64,000 nt of DNA from Saprospiraceae bacterium (GTDB taxonomy: Bacteria > Bacteroidota > Bacteroidia > Chitinophagales > Saprospiraceae). A model generated the notes under the pieces. That model saw only the letters and a list, made by a program, of their open reading frames with translations. It was not told the DNA's origin and ran no database searches. Positions 38,475 to 48,372 of this stretch are shown here, one piece after another; within the stretch, counting starts at the first letter, position 1; each line of letters begins with the position of its first letter. The stretch is from positions 22,077-86,076 of the forward strand of contig JAKVCV010000020.1 in NCBI GenBank assembly GCA_022448945.1, written 5' to 3'. The position numbers were made by a program, and so were the translations under genes.

Positions 38475-38816
38475 ATGGCCAAAAAAAAGAAAAAACTCAA
38501 TTTTTATTCTACTGACCCCGATACAGTATGGAATGATTATGATAAGTCAATAGAAGAGACACTACCTGTACAACAACAAAAGCTAAGAGTACAACGCGAC
38601 CGAAAGCAGCGCAAAGGTAAGGAGGTGACTTTGATAACAGGTTATAAAGGAAAAACAGAAGACCTAAAAGAACTCGGAAGATATTTAAAGGGTAAATGTG
38701 GGGTCGGAGGAACTGTTAAAAATAATGCAATAATCATACAAGGAAACCATACTGAAAAAATCGTTGAACTTCTAAAAAACCTAGGTTATACACAGACAAA
38801 ACGTATAGGTGGATAG
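38475..38816 (+). CDS. SUI1/eIF1-like translation factor (YciH type)
   Basis: 113 residues. A basic N-terminus (MAKKKKKLNF) precedes a SUI1 domain (about 40-112): KEVTLITGYKG, LKELGRYLKGKCGVGGTVKN and VELLKNLGYTQTKRIGG. These are the hallmark residues of YciH-type proteins, which in E. coli influence initiation fidelity. Cytoplasmic. Not linked to adjacent genes. Confidence 0.93.
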   Translation: MAKKKKKLNFYSTDPDTVWNDYDKSIEETLPVQQQKLRVQRDRKQRKGKEVTLITGYKGKTEDLKELGRYLKGKCGVGGTVKNNAIIIQGNHTEKIVELLKNLGYTQTKRIGG

Positions 38817-38840
38817 TAAAAATGAACGAATACTTAAAAA

Positions 38841-41800
38841 TCAATCACTTTTTCTAACAGGCATCCCAGGATGTTTTATTTTGTACAAAATAAAATCATT
38901 TAATGCATTTTCAGTCCGTGTAGTAGGATGTTGTTTACCATCTGTCAAATCTACTACTTTTTGAGTTACATAATCTTTTAATTCTGAAACATAAACGAAC
39001 CCATCCCTGTTTCTGTCAACGTCCCCTGAAGTTAATCCTTCAAGAATTGCATATGTAAACACTCCATTATTCCAATCCTCTGATTCAAGTGCAAACTCAT
39101 ATCCTCCCGCTGCAGAAATAACAGTAGCACCTGTGCCCTTGGACACATCATTAAACAAGGTTTTCATGTACGTAAATGAATTTTTTAACCCTGCTTTTGG
39201 ACGAACAAATGATGTTCCAGATTTTTGGTTGATTTTTACATCAGAATTATTTGAAACTATATCTGAACGAGTTACTTCTTCATTTTTATCTACTTCTCCA
39301 GAATGACACGCATCTATCATAATTAATCTATTTCGGCATGTAGTTGCATCAAGCATATGGTTAAGAGCATCATAAGGCAATCCTTTTGCATGTGGAGCAT
39401 TAAAATCTACATCATTCATAGCCAAATAATAATCTAGTTGATCATCTAAAAGCCCATGTGAAGATATATATATAATAATCTGGTCATCAATCTGTGCTTT
39501 ATTCAAAAACTTAGACACTTTTAAAACATTTTCTTTGGTAGCAAATTCATTAAACAAATTCTCAGAATAAACATTTGCAAAATATTGCGACTTTTCAAAT
39601 TGATGCAACAAATCAGTTGCATCTTTTTTAGCAAATTTTAGGTTTCGCTCACTATCTTCAAATTCTGAAACACCAATAGTAAACATATAAAGATCTGGTT
39701 TCCTTTTAACCTTAGGCACATAATTCACTTGAAAACTTTCTCTAAGACTCTCCAAGCCCTGCTCATTAAAAACAGAAACCTTTATAAGGTTTTTCCCAAT
39801 ACTAAGATCAATATCTAATTCTCGTTCTATTTTGTTGGCAATTTCATTTTTAAGAGAAATTCCCATCAATTTTGGGTAAGGTACATCATTAACATAGGTA
39901 GCAATCCTATCAAGTTTATATCCATTATCCCACGCTTTAATGTTTATCTTAAGTTTTTTATTTTCAGTAGTAAGAGGCAGTGTTAACTTGTTGGGAATTT
40001 GTATGTTTGGCAAAGCCAGTTTCCCTTCTAATGCTTTAGGTGTGAAACCCATTTTACTAATACGTTTTTCCCAAGCTTTTGTATAGAGTTTTACAGAAAA
40101 CTTGGACACTCCTAAACTGGTAAGAACTTTATCTGGTCGATTAAAACGCATGTCAAATTGATCGATAGTATATAAACTATTATTAAATCTAAAACCTATA
40201 CCTTCATTATTACCTTTAGATGCTTTGTAATAATTATCAGGAGATAAAATAATATAATCCATTGCGTTTTGAGCAATCATGGACCCTTTAAGGTCACATG
40301 ATTCAACTTCCCAAATTTTTATAAATCCATCTTTTGCTGATGAATATACTCTCTTACCTTTAGAACCATACCACACCAAATTAATTTCACCATGATGTCC
40401 AGGCATTTCACATATAGGTTTTTTAGTTTCCCAATCCCAAACGACTACATTAAAATTAACTTGGTTAAAATACCCCCCCTGTCCAGTGACAAAATATTTT
40501 CCATCATCGCTGAAATCTCCGGAAAACAATATGCCTTCTTTACCTGTATTATATGAATTAGTTTCTTCGCCAGTAGTATAATTCCATTCAAACCACTCCA
40601 TATCAGCATTCAACCTTTTTTCTTCTAAATTATAAGAAACTTGTGTTTTACTTATTAATATCTTAGTGGAATTAGGAATAAAATCTAATAGAAATTCATA
40701 GCTTATTTGACTTTTTCTAGAATAAATACGTTTACCAGAAGCTACTTCCCAACAAGTTATTTCAGAACTATTGATCTGTGCAATAATATATTTCCCATCA
40801 GGACTTAATTTTACGCTTTTAAAAATAGGCATTTCTGTTGATAAAAATTCTATGCGTTTACCTACTTGTTTTTTTTCTTTCAAATCCCAAATCCTAAAAA
40901 AATATTTATTGTTTAAATAATTTGCTAAATCCATTTCTATCTCCTGTGTCATCATCATAGTGCCATCATAATTAAATGCAATATCAGAAAGTGCATCTAC
41001 TTCATTAGACTCAAAGAGCGTTTGAATGGTTTTAGCATTATATACAGTTAAAACAGGTTTTTCTTTATTACTCAACACCCATGCGCCAAATACTGAACCA
41101 TCTGCACTAGCACCGGCTATTCCGGAAGTAGGTATATATTGTTCCAAATCGCCCTCCTTCATATTCCAAACACGTATCCCATTGTATTTATTAAAAGTAG
41201 AACTTAGTATATATTTAGAATTTGAAGCTACAGAGAGATGGGTTGCCATTTTAAAATATCCTTTTAAACGACCTAACTCTTTATTATGTTTGTAATCAAA
41301 TAAAACCCCTCCCATAAGAATTTCTGGAGGAATACCTACTCCAGGACTCTCTGTAAGCATTTGTGCAATTCCCACCATTTTATTATCAGGACTGATAGCA
41401 AAATCCCAGGCAGTACCAATTTTGTATGCACCTTTTTGCATTGCGGAATAATCAACAGTTGAAGGGCCATTCATTCTTCGTTTAAACTTTCCATGCTTAA
41501 TTCCATAAACAGCAATTGAAGCAGTTCGTTCGATTACTAGCAAGTCGTGATTATTCGGGGTAAAAATCATCTCCAAAACATTTTGAGTAGGAAATTTAAA
41601 TGAGGACAATATTTGTTTAGTTCCTAAATCCCAAACAGTAATAATTTGATTGGAAATACAAAACGATGCAACTCTATTGCCATCTGGGCTTATGGAAATA
41701 CTAGTCGGAGCCATCTCATGGTTTGATATCAACTTGCCTTCAGATTGCTTTGTTTTATAATTATATATAGACAAACTATTAATTTTATCTGGTGACTTTG

Positions 41801-42317
41801 TAATTAAATATTTACCATCAGAAGTGAGTCTTAATTCAGGATCTGTAACCTGTCCGTATGTTTCAGTAATTTCGCCAGTAATAATGTCTATTTCAGTTAA
41901 TTCGCCATTCTTGAGTATCAATACTCTATGAGTGTTTGGAACATAGGTAAATGTACGTGTAAAAGCATCAAGTTTATGTCGTTTTAAAATTGCACCAGTT
42001 GCATGGTCCCAGGTAATCATCAACCCCTGATCATCAATACTGATAATATACTTACTATCACTCGTATATAGAGCCTTCCATACACTTCCACTATGGCCAT
42101 ATAAAACTCTAAATTCCTGACACAAACTACGATCCCAGACCCTAACTGTTTTATCTTGCCCCGACGTAATCACAAAGCGGTTATTGGGGCTAAAATTAAT
42201 ACAATAAACATTAGAAATGTGGCCAGAAGTAACTACGATTTCAGGATTTTCCTGAGATTCTACAATAATTGTAAAAAAGTTCAGTAGTAATAAAAAAGCT
42301 ATGAATTTTAGATTCAT
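38841..42317 (-). CDS. Secreted WD40 propeller protein with a C-terminal caspase (C14) protease domain
   Basis: 1158 residues from the ATG at 42317 (a TTG 11 codons upstream gives a longer frame but the signal peptide starts here: FIAFLLLLNFFTIIVES). Residues about 25-690 hold WD40 repeats, e.g. FVITSGQDKTVRVWD, and GEINLVWYGSKGKRVYSS near the end. A beta-rich spacer about 790-880 follows. The caspase-like domain (about 890-1125) contains the catalytic dyad His954 in ISSHG and Cys1004 in DACHSGE. The dyad spacing and sequence fit metacaspase-like C14 peptidases, so activity is expected. Such WD40-caspase proteins are found in complex bacteria; substrate and trigger are unknown. No partner genes are adjacent. 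Confidence 0.92.
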   Translation of the reverse strand: MNLKFIAFLLLLNFFTIIVESQENPEIVVTSGHISNVYCINFSPNNRFVITSGQDKTVRVWDRSLCQEFRVLYGHSGSVWKALYTSDSKYIISIDDQGLMITWDHATGAILKRHKLDAFTRTFTYVPNTHRVLILKNGELTEIDIITGEITETYGQVTDPELRLTSDGKYLITKSPDKINSLSIYNYKTKQSEGKLISNHEMAPTSISISPDGNRVASFCISNQIITVWDLGTKQILSSFKFPTQNVLEMIFTPNNHDLLVIERTASIAVYGIKHGKFKRRMNGPSTVDYSAMQKGAYKIGTAWDFAISPDNKMVGIAQMLTESPGVGIPPEILMGGVLFDYKHNKELGRLKGYFKMATHLSVASNSKYILSSTFNKYNGIRVWNMKEGDLEQYIPTSGIAGASADGSVFGAWVLSNKEKPVLTVYNAKTIQTLFESNEVDALSDIAFNYDGTMMMTQEIEMDLANYLNNKYFFRIWDLKEKKQVGKRIEFLSTEMPIFKSVKLSPDGKYIIAQINSSEITCWEVASGKRIYSRKSQISYEFLLDFIPNSTKILISKTQVSYNLEEKRLNADMEWFEWNYTTGEETNSYNTGKEGILFSGDFSDDGKYFVTGQGGYFNQVNFNVVVWDWETKKPICEMPGHHGEINLVWYGSKGKRVYSSAKDGFIKIWEVESCDLKGSMIAQNAMDYIILSPDNYYKASKGNNEGIGFRFNNSLYTIDQFDMRFNRPDKVLTSLGVSKFSVKLYTKAWEKRISKMGFTPKALEGKLALPNIQIPNKLTLPLTTENKKLKINIKAWDNGYKLDRIATYVNDVPYPKLMGISLKNEIANKIERELDIDLSIGKNLIKVSVFNEQGLESLRESFQVNYVPKVKRKPDLYMFTIGVSEFEDSERNLKFAKKDATDLLHQFEKSQYFANVYSENLFNEFATKENVLKVSKFLNKAQIDDQIIIYISSHGLLDDQLDYYLAMNDVDFNAPHAKGLPYDALNHMLDATTCRNRLIMIDACHSGEVDKNEEVTRSDIVSNNSDVKINQKSGTSFVRPKAGLKNSFTYMKTLFNDVSKGTGATVISAAGGYEFALESEDWNNGVFTYAILEGLTSGDVDRNRDGFVYVSELKDYVTQKVVDLTDGKQHPTTRTENALNDFILYKIKHPGMPVRKSD

Positions 42318-42662
42318 TTCTAATGTTTTTGTTATTCTTTTAATGTTCAAATAATTTATAAATCATGACTTTATAAATATATAAAAAAAAAGGATTTTCA
42401 AGGATCCAATCTCTAAATAATAGCTAGTATATTAAGTACTTAATTGTGAATTAAAAATAGATAGACTTCAAATAAAATTTTATAAAGTCTCAAGGAATCA
42501 AAAAAAATTAGAGCTTTTCTTAAAATTTAGTGGTAATTTTGACCTTAATATTGAGAGCTATTAGTTATAAGAACAAAGCTTATAGAAATATTTAAGGTCT
42601 ATATTATTTTTTCTAATAACTTCACTTTCTAAATACTTTAATTAAATATAATTTATTTCGTT
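42318..42662. other. 345-base gene-free stretch between divergent genes
   Basis: Leader region between the WD40-caspase gene and rbfA. AT-rich. A weak hairpin AGACTT...AAAGTCT occurs near 42463-42490. No other feature. Confidence 0.4.
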
Positions 42663-43091
42663 TTGGAACAAACAAAAAAACAACGTCAGGTTGGCTCATT
42701 AATACAAGCCGAGTTCAGCACTATTTTGCAACAGGAAGGGGCCTTTATATATGGCATGGATCCTTTGGTAACAGTGACTAATATTCGAATGAGTTCAGAC
42801 TTGGGCATTGCCTATATTTATGTTAGTGTTTATAATGTCCATTACAAACAGGAAATCATTAAAGAACTCTGGGAAAATCTTTCCTATCTTAGAGGGCTAT
42901 TAGGTAAACGTATTCGTAAACAAGTACGCCGAATTCCTAGAATAAAATTTTTCATAGACGACACATTAGATGAGGTGGATCACATAGATAATATTTTCTC
43001 TCAACTTCAAACCAATGAGAACTTTAATCCCCGTTCTATGAAAGAAGCTATGGAATCAAAAAAAAATATAAATAAAGAAGAAGAAGAGTAA
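42663..43091 (+). CDS. rbfA: Ribosome-binding factor A
   Basis: 142 residues. Start is TTG at 42663: the protein then begins MEQTKKQRQVGSLIQAEF, as expected for RbfA, and there is no earlier in-frame ATG. The KH-like fold runs to about residue 115 (VTNIRMSSDLGIAYIYVSVY, then LLGKRIRKQVRRIPRIKFFIDDTLDE). RbfA helps 30S maturation. The acidic/lysine-rich tail is not part of the fold. A LolE-like permease gene follows by about 80 bases, a common pairing in Bacteroidota. Confidence 0.93.
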   Translation: MEQTKKQRQVGSLIQAEFSTILQQEGAFIYGMDPLVTVTNIRMSSDLGIAYIYVSVYNVHYKQEIIKELWENLSYLRGLLGKRIRKQVRRIPRIKFFIDDTLDEVDHIDNIFSQLQTNENFNPRSMKEAMESKKNINKEEEE

Positions 43092-43170
43092 AGATCTAGC
43101 GTTACAAATTAGCAATCCGCATATAAAATAACACATAAACCATTAACAAAAAGTCAATTGGCACATCAAA

Positions 43171-44418
43171 ATGAACCTGCCACTTAAATTTGCAAGAAGA
43201 TACTTATTTTCCAAAAAATCTACTAACGCTATAAATATCATATCTGGTATTTCAGTATTTGGTATTTGTATTGGGAGCATGGCACTTATTGTTATAATGT
43301 CTGTATTTAATGGTTTTGAAGGCTTATTAGGAGAATTAATTGGGAATTTCAAACCCGATGTAAAAATTACAGCATCTTCAGGTAAAGTCTTTATTCCTGA
43401 CAACAAGCAACTTGTTCAGATCAAAGATCTAGAAGGTGTAAAGGAAATCTCAAAAACAGTTGAAGAAATTGCACTTCTTGAATATGATGGGGCACAAAAC
43501 ATTGGTTTTATCAAAGGAGTTGATGATAATTATTCAAAAGTTACTGCTCTTGACACTTGTCTTCTATCGGGAAAATACATCACTTATGATTCTATCAACA
43601 AAGTAAACTATGCAATTGTTGGCGCTACACTTGAGCACACATTAGGCGTTTTAGTCGGTCAAGCTTTCAACCAAAAATTGACTGTCTATATGCCAAAAAG
43701 AACAAAAAAAAATCTATCAATAGGTCTAACAAAAAAACCATTCAAAAAAAGAAATATATATCCAGCAGCAATATATCAAATACAACAACCTGAATATGAT
43801 AATTATGTAATAACCAATTTAAAATTTGTCCAGGAACTCACTTCATACTCAAAAGGAGAAATAAGTGCATTAGAAATTAAACTCAATGCAAATATAAATA
43901 GTATAAAAACAATCGATAAGATTAAAAAAATTCTTGGCAAAGATTATATAGTTCAAAACCGTTATCAACAAGACGAAGCTTTATATAAAATTACAAACCT
44001 TGAAAAATATGTTGCATTTCTTATTTTTGCTTTTACACTTATATTAGTAGCTTTTAATATGGTAGGGGCATTATGGATGTTGGTATTAGATAAGAAGAAA
44101 GATATTTCTACTTTAAAATCAATGGGAGCAACAAATGATATCATAAGACAGATTTTTATTGCAGAAGGATTTTTATTATCTGCTTTTGGGTTGTTTCTTG
44201 GATGTCTTCTTGCTATAAGCCTATGCTTTTTACAACAACAATTCGGATTAGTTAAATTGACAGGTTCGGGGAATTTTATTATAGATGCATACCCAGTAGA
44301 GATGCGTTTTACTGATTTTATTCAGGTGATTATAACTGTTTTATTAATCGGTACGTGTGCAGCATGGATTCCTGCACAAAGAGCATGTAAGATTACGAAT
44401 ATAGTACGAATTGAATAG
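43171..44418 (+). CDS. FtsX-like ABC permease (LolC/LolE type)
   Basis: 415 residues with four membrane segments: about 20-45, 280-310, 325-350 and 375-400, and a large periplasmic domain (about 50-275). The N-terminal FARRYLFSKKSTNAINIISGIS and the ALIVIMSVFNGFEG segment are LolC/E-like. It probably exports lipoproteins or another substrate with an ATPase encoded elsewhere. Next to rbfA. Confidence 0.88.
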   Translation: MNLPLKFARRYLFSKKSTNAINIISGISVFGICIGSMALIVIMSVFNGFEGLLGELIGNFKPDVKITASSGKVFIPDNKQLVQIKDLEGVKEISKTVEEIALLEYDGAQNIGFIKGVDDNYSKVTALDTCLLSGKYITYDSINKVNYAIVGATLEHTLGVLVGQAFNQKLTVYMPKRTKKNLSIGLTKKPFKKRNIYPAAIYQIQQPEYDNYVITNLKFVQELTSYSKGEISALEIKLNANINSIKTIDKIKKILGKDYIVQNRYQQDEALYKITNLEKYVAFLIFAFTLILVAFNMVGALWMLVLDKKKDISTLKSMGATNDIIRQIFIAEGFLLSAFGLFLGCLLAISLCFLQQQFGLVKLTGSGNFIIDAYPVEMRFTDFIQVIITVLLIGTCAAWIPAQRACKITNIVRIE

Positions 44419-44431
44419 AAATAATCAAAGA

Positions 44432-45265
44432 CTATCTATTATAATATTTTAACATATAAGCAGGGTCTACCTTCATGATATCCCAATCATCAGGATCACC
44501 AATATCATACATCCCATCTTTTTCTGTACCTATATAAAAAACAGGAATTTCGACACCTAAACCATCAGGGCTAGCATCTGCGAGTAGAGCATTAGCAATT
44601 CGAGTTGAATCTTCTTTGTATGCTTCCATCATAGCAGCAGTTCTTATATCCAATTCTGAATAGTTTTTGTTATAAATTTTAATGCCTATCAATTCACCTT
44701 CACGATAATAAAAAGTTTCTGTAAGTTCCCTATTGGGACTATCACTATAATAGTTAACAGCACCATTGATTAATCCTTTTTCATAGGCTACCAAATCGGT
44801 TTTGGGTTGTCCATTTTCATGAAATTGAATTTCAAACATTATATTACCATCTTTTGCAGGAGAATAAAAATATTTGTGTTTTGGATTGCCGTTTTCCCAG
44901 CGGTATACAGTAGAATCAATACGCACCCCATTCTCAAAATGTGCAATTAAAAGAGTATCACCATCTTCATCATATTTATACTGAACTCCATGTAATCTAC
45001 TGTTTTTGTAAGGTTCGTCATCCATTTTATAAATAATCCTTCCAGTCAGTTTATCTGTCCAATAAGCACTTATATGGTAAGTACTATCCGTACTTTTAAT
45101 CGTTACATCACATTTTTGAGGAACCAAAGAATTTATCGCTACAGTGGTATCAGGATATTGAGTTTTTAGTGTTTGATCTTCAAAAGGATTTGAGCAAGCA
45201 TCAAATATCAACAAAATAAATAAAGCAAAAAAGAAATAATTAAACACTTGAATATTAAGTTTCAT
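44432..45265 (-). CDS. Lipoprotein with MORN-like repeats
   Basis: 277 residues. Lipoprotein signal with modification Cys24 (IFDACS). Residues about 80-205 contain repeating MORN-like strands: GRIIYKMDDEPYKNSRLHG, ENGVRIDSTVYRWENG, HENGQPKTD and LINGAVNYY. This resembles YwqK-type repeat proteins. An acidic C-terminal region (about 215-277) ends in YMLKYY. No catalytic residues; a surface or binding role is possible. It converges with the permease gene (13 bases). Confidence 0.78.
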   Translation of the reverse strand: MKLNIQVFNYFFFALFILLIFDACSNPFEDQTLKTQYPDTTVAINSLVPQKCDVTIKSTDSTYHISAYWTDKLTGRIIYKMDDEPYKNSRLHGVQYKYDEDGDTLLIAHFENGVRIDSTVYRWENGNPKHKYFYSPAKDGNIMFEIQFHENGQPKTDLVAYEKGLINGAVNYYSDSPNRELTETFYYREGELIGIKIYNKNYSELDIRTAAMMEAYKEDSTRIANALLADASPDGLGVEIPVFYIGTEKDGMYDIGDPDDWDIMKVDPAYMLKYYNR

Positions 45266-45569
45266 ATGAACATTTTTTCCTCAAAGAATGTATTTGAGAC
45301 TGGCCTTATATGAGTTTTTGATTTTAAATATCCGTTAGAAGACTACAGACAATTATAAATATAAACAATTTATTAACTTTTTTAAGTACGCGATAAGTAT
45401 TTTTAGTATTTTGTAACTTAAATGATCTGTTGTAGAAACAATAAAATCTGCAAATAAGTATTTTTTTTATAAGTTTAGGGAATTAATTATTTAAACGCAC
45501 GAAACATACTTTTTTTATCCATTGGGTGACAAACAAATCTAAGCTAAAAATCAAGTTAAATATATTATA
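45266..45569. other. 304-base gene-free stretch between divergent genes
   Basis: Upstream region of the MORN-repeat lipoprotein and the GT2 gene. AT-rich; no repeat or RNA recognised. Confidence 0.4.
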
Positions 45570-46508
45570 ATGACAACTCAACCTCTAATATCAATTGTTT
45601 CACCTGTATACCATGCTGAACAAATCGTTGACAGTTTGGTAAAGGAAATTATGTTGTATGTTAGTACTATTACAGAGAATTTTGAAATTATTTTAGTAGA
45701 AGATTGTGGGCCTGATAACAGTTGGGAAAAGATCTTAGAAAATTGCCAAAAAGACAAAAGAATAAAAGGAATCAAATTAAGTCGAAATTTTGGCCAGCAC
45801 TATGCAATTACTGCAGGATTGGAATATGCAAAAGGTGAATGGGTTGTAGTAATGGATTGTGATTTACAAGATTTACCTAATGAAATTCCTAACCTGTATG
45901 CAAAAGCACAAGAAGGGTATGATCTAGTATATGCTCAACGTTCTACAAGGCATGATAGCTTCTTTAAAAGACTGTCTTCTAAAATTTTCTATTCTTTCTT
46001 TAGCTACCTTACAAATACTCCTCAAGATAGTTCTATAGGAAACTTTGGCATATATCATCAAAAGGTAACCAAAGCAATATTATCAATGAAAGACCACATT
46101 CGATTTTTCCCAACAATGTCTAATTGGGTTGGTTTCAGACAAACAAAACTGTCAGTAAAACATTCAAGCAGACCAGAAGGTGAATCCTCATACACACTGC
46201 GTACCTTAATGAAGCTAGCATTCAATAACATCATTGCATTTTCTGATAAACCCTTATGGTTAGTCTTGCGATTTGGAATGTATACTTCTATAACTGCATT
46301 TTTGATAGGTATTTATTATCTTATTAAATTCTTAAATGGACATATTATAATAGATGGTTATACCAGTATTATTATTTCTATTTGGTTTCTTGCTGGAATC
46401 ATCATATCTATATTAGGAATGTTGGGCATATATATAGGTAAGATCTTTGAAAAAGTAAAAGATCGTCCAAATTATATCGTTCATATTAAAGAGAATTTTG
46501 ATGATTAA
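45570..46508 (+). CDS. GT2 family glycosyltransferase with two C-terminal membrane segments
   Basis: 312 residues. GT-A fold: ISIVSPVYHAE at 8-16, ILVEDCGPDN with the nucleotide-binding Asp45, and metal-binding Asp96-Cys-Asp98 in VMDCDLQDLP. C-terminal hydrophobic segments at about 235-260 and 268-300. This is the DPM1/GtrB/ArnC-like polyprenyl-phosphate glycosyltransferase architecture, i.e. transfer of a sugar from a nucleotide sugar to undecaprenyl phosphate. The acetyltransferase gene overlaps by eight bases, so they are co-translated. The sugar is probably the product of the next two genes. Confidence 0.93.
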   Translation: MTTQPLISIVSPVYHAEQIVDSLVKEIMLYVSTITENFEIILVEDCGPDNSWEKILENCQKDKRIKGIKLSRNFGQHYAITAGLEYAKGEWVVVMDCDLQDLPNEIPNLYAKAQEGYDLVYAQRSTRHDSFFKRLSSKIFYSFFSYLTNTPQDSSIGNFGIYHQKVTKAILSMKDHIRFFPTMSNWVGFRQTKLSVKHSSRPEGESSYTLRTLMKLAFNNIIAFSDKPLWLVLRFGMYTSITAFLIGIYYLIKFLNGHIIIDGYTSIIISIWFLAGIIISILGMLGIYIGKIFEKVKDRPNYIVHIKENFDD

Positions 46509-47220
46509 TCTGCAGTTTTTAGATTGGGATAGTAATTTCTTTGGTTTTCCTATAGGACAAATACTGATCAATAAAAAGACTGATTATACTTCAGGTTTAC
46601 TCAGCAATTTATTAGTTAAAGCCAGAGATAAAAACATTAAATTAGTATACTTAATTTTACCGGAAAGAGATTCTTTTATATCTATCCCTAAATTTGAAAA
46701 TAATATAAGATTAGTTGACAAAAAAGTATACTATCAAACTGAAATAGTTTTGAATCATACACAAGACAAACATATCTCAAGCTATAAAGCGAACACTATT
46801 AATAATGATATGTACGAACTTGCACTATCTAGTGGGGAATATTCCAGATTCAAAGTAGACCCTGATTTTCCTGATGAAGAATGTAAGAATCTTTTTAAAA
46901 AATGGATAGAAAATTCTATCAATAAAACCTATGCTGATGAGGTTCTAGTATACCAATCAAAGAATAAAATTTTGGGGATGGTCACGCTATCCATAAAAAA
47001 AAATAGTGGGAATATTGGACTTATTGCTGTAAATAAACAGTATCAAGGTCAATATATTGGGCATAAATTAATTAATGCCAGTAAGCATTATTTTAAACAA
47101 AAAGGCATTAAAGATCTTACTGTGACCACACAGAGCAATAATTTTAATGCATGCCGTTTTTATGAAAAAAATGACTTTTATATTAAAAAGATCAACCATA
47201 TTTACCATTGTTGGCTATAA
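46501..47220 (+). CDS. WecD-like GNAT N-acetyltransferase
   Basis: 239 residues from the ATG at 46501, which overlaps the previous stop by eight bases; a TTG just before is not needed. The N-terminal DWDSNFFGFPIGQI and the central GEYSRFKVDPDFP are characteristic of WecD/RffC-like dTDP-fucosamine acetyltransferases, and the C-terminal half has the GNAT acetyl-CoA fold (LIAVNKQYQGQYIGHKLI). Predicted to acetylate the 4-amino group of dTDP-4-amino-4,6-dideoxygalactose. Context with WecE supports this. Confidence 0.85.
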   Translation: MINLQFLDWDSNFFGFPIGQILINKKTDYTSGLLSNLLVKARDKNIKLVYLILPERDSFISIPKFENNIRLVDKKVYYQTEIVLNHTQDKHISSYKANTINNDMYELALSSGEYSRFKVDPDFPDEECKNLFKKWIENSINKTYADEVLVYQSKNKILGMVTLSIKKNSGNIGLIAVNKQYQGQYIGHKLINASKHYFKQKGIKDLTVTTQSNNFNACRFYEKNDFYIKKINHIYHCWL

Positions 47221-47230
47221 TTTAAACTAA

Positions 47231-48355
47231 ATGATACCTTTCAATAAACCATACCTGACTGGCAAAGAAGCAGACTATCTGTACCAAGCTGTTTATTCCG
47301 GGAAAATATCTGGGAATGGACTTTATACAAAAAAATGTCAGCGTTTTTTTGAGGAAAATTACAATTTCCATAAAACTCTATTAACAACGTCTTGCACTGA
47401 TGCTTTGGAAATGTGTTCTATATTATTGAATATTAAAGAAGGTGATGAGATAATAATTCCTTCCTATACATTTGTTTCTACAGCGAATGCTTTTGTCCTA
47501 CGTGGAGCCGTAATAAAATTTGCCGATAGTTATCCAGACAATCCCAATATCAATCCTAAAGAAATAGAAAAATTAATAACTCCCAAAACTAAAGTTATTG
47601 TAGTCGTCCATTATGCTGGTATAGCCTGCGATATGGATGTAATAATGGAAGTTGCTAAAAAGCATAATTTATATGTAGTTGAAGATGCTGCACAAGCCGT
47701 TGACTCCTATTATAAAAAACAACCACTTGGAAGCATAGGACACTTGGCAACTTTTTCTTTCCACGAAACAAAAAATATTATTTCAGGAGAAGGTGGAATG
47801 CTAGTTGTGAATGACAGACAATTTGCAAATCGTGCTGAAATAATCTGGGAAAAAGGAACAAACCGGACTGCATTTTTCAGGGGGGAAGTGGATAAATATG
47901 GTTGGGTAGATTTGGGTTCTTCTTTCCTTCCATCTGAAATTGTATCTGCCTTTCTTTATGCACAACTTGAAAATCTTAATGACATACAAACCAGGAGAAA
48001 AAAAATCTGGGATTACTATTTTCAAAATCTTAAACCACTGGAAATTGCAGGAAAAATAAAGTTGCCATACATACCTGAATATGCAACAAACAATGGACAT
48101 ATCTTCTACGTAATCTGCAGTTCTTTGTCAGAAAGGGACGCGCTGATCAAACACCTAAGAAATCATAAAGTCCATGCTGTTTTTCATTACCTTTCCTTAC
48201 ACAAAAGTCCATATTACAATGACAAATACGAAGGAGAACCCTTAACCAATAGCGATTATTTTTCTAATAATTTACTTCGGTTACCACTGTTTTATGAACT
48301 TTCTGAAGAGAACCTGCAACATATAGTAAAAACAATTCTAGCGTTTTTCGAATAA
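47231..48355 (+). CDS. wecE: WecE-like dTDP-4-amino-4,6-dideoxygalactose aminotransferase
   Basis: 374 residues, DegT/DnrJ/EryC1 fold type I PLP enzyme. The N-terminal MIPFNKPYLTGKEADYLYQA, PSYTFVSTANAF and VEDAAQA are family hallmarks; the PLP lysine is Lys181 in SFHETKN. Converts dTDP-4-keto-6-deoxyglucose to the 4-amino sugar using glutamate. It follows the acetyltransferase by ten bases. rmlA/rmlB, needed for the substrate, are not in the window. Close to the WecE family in the motif NGLYTKKCQRFFE. Confidence 0.92.
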   Translation: MIPFNKPYLTGKEADYLYQAVYSGKISGNGLYTKKCQRFFEENYNFHKTLLTTSCTDALEMCSILLNIKEGDEIIIPSYTFVSTANAFVLRGAVIKFADSYPDNPNINPKEIEKLITPKTKVIVVVHYAGIACDMDVIMEVAKKHNLYVVEDAAQAVDSYYKKQPLGSIGHLATFSFHETKNIISGEGGMLVVNDRQFANRAEIIWEKGTNRTAFFRGEVDKYGWVDLGSSFLPSEIVSAFLYAQLENLNDIQTRRKKIWDYYFQNLKPLEIAGKIKLPYIPEYATNNGHIFYVICSSLSERDALIKHLRNHKVHAVFHYLSLHKSPYYNDKYEGEPLTNSDYFSNNLLRLPLFYELSEENLQHIVKTILAFFE

Positions 48356-48372
48356 AGTAGCCTACGGCATTT

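Noticed and set aside
38841..42317. WD40-caspase as an antiphage defence effector
   Set aside because: It is exported (signal peptide) and has no defence-type neighbours; a cytoplasmic suicide role does not fit.
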